From Kribbella sp. VKM Ac-2568 (GTDB lineage: Bacteria > Actinomycetota > Actinomycetes > Propionibacteriales > Kribbellaceae): a DNA stretch of 64,000 bases. The notes below the pieces were generated by a model, which was not told the origin of the DNA, searched no databases, and saw only the letters and a list, made by a program, of their open reading frames with translations. Made by a program: the position numbers and the translations under genes. Below, piece by piece: positions 61,869 through 64,000 of the stretch (positions are counted from its first letter, which is position 1; every line of letters begins with the position of its first letter). The stretch covers positions 558,001-622,000 of the forward strand of contig NZ_SLVF01000001.1 of assembly GCF_004345365.1 (NCBI RefSeq), in the 5' to 3' direction.

Positions 61869-64000
61869 ATGAAGCTTGAGTTGCGGTGTTTTCGCGCGCC
61901 CATGGTCAGCGGGGGGCGGAAGGTGGTGACGGCTCTTCTGGTGGTGCCTCTGCTGATCGCCGGCGCTGTGGTCACTCTTCCGCCGGCGGACGCTGCCGAG
62001 ACCGCGGTGGTGATTCCGGCGGGTTTCACGCCGGTGCCGATAGCGACCGGGCAGCCGGCCGCGAACCTGACAAACTTCGAGTTCCTGCCGGGCGAGCGGG
62101 TGCTGACGCTCGGGCGGGACGGCCGCCTGACCGTGGTGTCGGACGACGCGCCGCCGCGGACGCTCCTGACGATTCCGGACGTCTCGCACACGGGTGATCT
62201 CGGTGCGCTCGGTCTCACGCTGGCTCCGAATTACGCCACGACTGGGCAGCTCTACCTGCAGTACGCCCAGACCACCGCGACCGGGAGCCGCGTGATGCGC
62301 GTCTCGCGCTGGACGGCTGCGCCGGTCGACAACCCGACCACGCTCGGGGGCGAACAGGTCCTGCTGGAGGCGCCGCTCACCAGCGTTTACCACGGCGGTG
62401 GGACGGTTCTGGTCGCGCCGGACGGCAAGCTGCTGATCAGCATCGGCGACAGCGCCGCACCGCTCGCTTCCCCGAACCCCGATGCCTTGCGGGCGCAGAA
62501 CCTGGACGGCCCCTACGGCAAGATCTTCAGGATCGATCCGGTCACCGGCGCCGGAGTGCCTGGCAACCCCTACTACAACGCGGCCTCTGCGTCGTCGTGG
62601 CGGAGCAGGGTCTACGCGTACGGCCTGCGCAACCCGTTCCGGATGTCGGTGGATCCGCGGAACGGGCAGGTACTCGTCGGCGACGTCGGCTGGACGGCGT
62701 ACGAGGAGATCAATCTGCTGGCCGCTGGTAAGAACTACGGCTGGCCCTGCTACGAGGGACCGGGCCGGCAGCCGGGATACGCCAACACCGCGCAGTGCCA
62801 GCAGGTCTACACGCAGTCGGTGCAGGGACCGCTGTGGAACTACGCGTCGCCCAACGTCCAGGCGGCGGTCACCGGCGGTACGTGGTACACGGGCACGTCC
62901 TACCCGGCTGCGTACCGGGACGCGTACTTCTTCGCGGACTACGCGCAGCAGAAGATCTGGACCATGATGATCGACGCACAGGGCAAGATCACCAGGCCCC
63001 CCGAGGCCGCGGCCTTCGCCACCGGTATCGGCGGGCCGGTCGCGCTGAAGACCGGTCCGAACGGAGACGTGTACTACGCGGACATCCTCTCGTCCGACCT
63101 GGTCCGGCTTCGCTACTCGGCCGGGAACCGGGCGCCTGTTCCGCGCGCCGGCACCACCGTGGACCCAGACGTCTTGAAGGTCACCTTCGACGGCTCGGCG
63201 TCGTACGACCTGGACGGCGACGATCTCACGTACAGCTGGGACTTCGGCGACGGCAGCCAGGGAGTGGGCGCGGTCGTATCTCACACCTACACGGCCCCGG
63301 GGAAGGTCAGCGCGACGCTCACCGTCAAGGACTCTCTCGGTGCTGCGGCAACCACTACCGTCACCGTGGTGCCGGACAACCACTCGCCGGTGCTCACGCT
63401 GTCTGCTCCCGACAAGAAGTACGCCGTCGGGGACACCGTCTCCTTGAGCGCCTCCGCGAATGACATCGAGGATGGCGCACTCCCGGTGTCCTGGCGGACC
63501 GACCTGATCCATTGCGACACCGGCGGCGGGTGCCATCTGCATCCCGGCCAGACCAGCACGGGGCCGACCTACTCGGATCTGTTCGACGACCATGGCGACG
63601 AGACACGCATGCAGATCACCGCTTCGGTGGTGGACCAGGCCGGCGTACGGACCGAGAAGGTGTACTCCGCTGAGCCGGATCTGCGCACGCTGACTGTCCT
63701 GGCCCCGGCACCGGTGCTCATCAACGGCGCCCAGCGGGTGAGCGTCAAGGTGGCGGTGAACTCGAGCAACGAGGTGTCCGCTCCCGGCGTGGCCGGCAGC
63801 ACCGTGTTCACGAGTTGGTCCGACAGCGGGTTGCAGACGCACACGTTGATCATGCCCGCGGCCGACCAGACCCTGACGGCGCACTACGCCAAGTTCGTAC
63901 CCGGTCGGTATGGCGACTACAACGGTGACGGGCGCACCGATCGGACGGTCTTCCGGCCGTCCACGGCGGCCTGGTTCAACCTTGGGTTGTTCAGCACCCA
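61869..64000 (+). CDS. Secreted PQQ-type sugar dehydrogenase with PKD domain (3' end outside window)
   Basis: Open through the window end, at least 710 residues. Signal peptide 1-42 (RKVVTALLVVPLLIAGAVV, cleavage near ADA). Residues about 50-420 form a glucose/sorbosone dehydrogenase beta-propeller (GALGLTLAPNYATTGQLYL, YHGGGTVLVAPDGKLLISIGD, YAYGLRNPFRMSVDP, GKNYGWPCYEG). A PKD domain follows (about 430-500: TFDGSASYDLDGDDLTYSWDFGDG), then Ig-like segments, and at the edge YGDYNGDGRTD, the start of an FG-GAP/VCBS repeat. Likely an extracellular sugar oxidase or binding protein. ATG at 61869. Confidence 0.88.
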   Translation, partial: MKLELRCFRAPMVSGGRKVVTALLVVPLLIAGAVVTLPPADAAETAVVIPAGFTPVPIATGQPAANLTNFEFLPGERVLTLGRDGRLTVVSDDAPPRTLLTIPDVSHTGDLGALGLTLAPNYATTGQLYLQYAQTTATGSRVMRVSRWTAAPVDNPTTLGGEQVLLEAPLTSVYHGGGTVLVAPDGKLLISIGDSAAPLASPNPDALRAQNLDGPYGKIFRIDPVTGAGVPGNPYYNAASASSWRSRVYAYGLRNPFRMSVDPRNGQVLVGDVGWTAYEEINLLAAGKNYGWPCYEGPGRQPGYANTAQCQQVYTQSVQGPLWNYASPNVQAAVTGGTWYTGTSYPAAYRDAYFFADYAQQKIWTMMIDAQGKITRPPEAAAFATGIGGPVALKTGPNGDVYYADILSSDLVRLRYSAGNRAPVPRAGTTVDPDVLKVTFDGSASYDLDGDDLTYSWDFGDGSQGVGAVVSHTYTAPGKVSATLTVKDSLGAAATTTVTVVPDNHSPVLTLSAPDKKYAVGDTVSLSASANDIEDGALPVSWRTDLIHCDTGGGCHLHPGQTSTGPTYSDLFDDHGDETRMQITASVVDQAGVRTEKVYSAEPDLRTLTVLAPAPVLINGAQRVSVKVAVNSSNEVSAPGVAGSTVFTSWSDSGLQTHTLIMPAADQTLTAHYAKFVPGRYGDYNGDGRTDRTVFRPSTAAWFNLGLFST

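Overview
The window is high-GC, densely packed actinobacterial chromosome. Gene content and family versions (CcdA-ResB-CcsB cytochrome c maturation, DUF4229, Cds1-like desulfhydrase, MptB-like mannosyltransferase, menaquinone rather than ubiquinone genes, a 14-gene nuo operon) point to Propionibacteriales, most likely Kribbella or a close relative. That placement is inference. There are no rRNA or tRNA genes, no CRISPR array, no prophage and no transposase.

Layout. 1-3.6 kb: cytochrome c maturation (ccdA, its 5' end possibly cut by the window edge, then resB, ccsB and a DUF4229 gene). 3.8-6.1 kb: a TetR regulator and MFS drug-efflux pair behind a 17-bp palindrome. 6.2-8.4 kb: GNAT, M48 protease and a small membrane protein, all on the minus strand. 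8.4-15.8 kb: cds1, menA (minus), a coupled menE-menC-menD operon, then mptB (minus). 15.8-18.8 kb: a DrrAB-type ABC exporter, a repeat-rich spacer and a PadR regulator. 18.8-27.6 kb: GNAT, a large LuxR (LAL) regulator and a divergent four-gene molybdenum hydroxylase operon. 27.6-31.8 kb: MBL hydrolase, menF, menG, menJ. 31.9-48.5 kb: nuoA-N followed directly by a polyprenyl diphosphate synthase. 48.5-59.7 kb: mixed accessory and housekeeping genes, including an Rrf2-cupin pair, a frameshifted MFS gene and a DUF445 protein. 59.8-61.8 kb: a three-gene XRE / ImmA-IrrE protease / PIN-like operon. 61.9-64 kb: a secreted sugar dehydrogenase that runs off the window.

Theme. Much of the window serves respiration. 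It holds six menaquinone pathway genes (menF, D, C, E, A, G; menB and the thioesterase step are not here), menJ for side-chain reduction, a side-chain synthase fused by start/stop overlap to nuoN, complex I, and cytochrome c maturation. Electron-donor oxidases (lactate monooxygenase, molybdenum hydroxylase, sugar dehydrogenase) lie around it.

Most notable: (1) the overlapping XRE-ImmA/IrrE-PIN operon with its own near-consensus promoter, a candidate stress, defence or toxin-antitoxin module; (2) NuoG has lost all four expected ligands of the N7 cluster while the surrounding motif survives; (3) a short rare-codon insertion between the two ferredoxin motifs of NuoI; (4) a hairpin that buries the ribosome binding site of nuoK; (5) long hairpin repeats near 17.8 kb; (6) a structured leader ahead of an M15 peptidase; (7) an identical 11-bp motif in front of an Rrf2 regulator and its neighbouring cupin gene.
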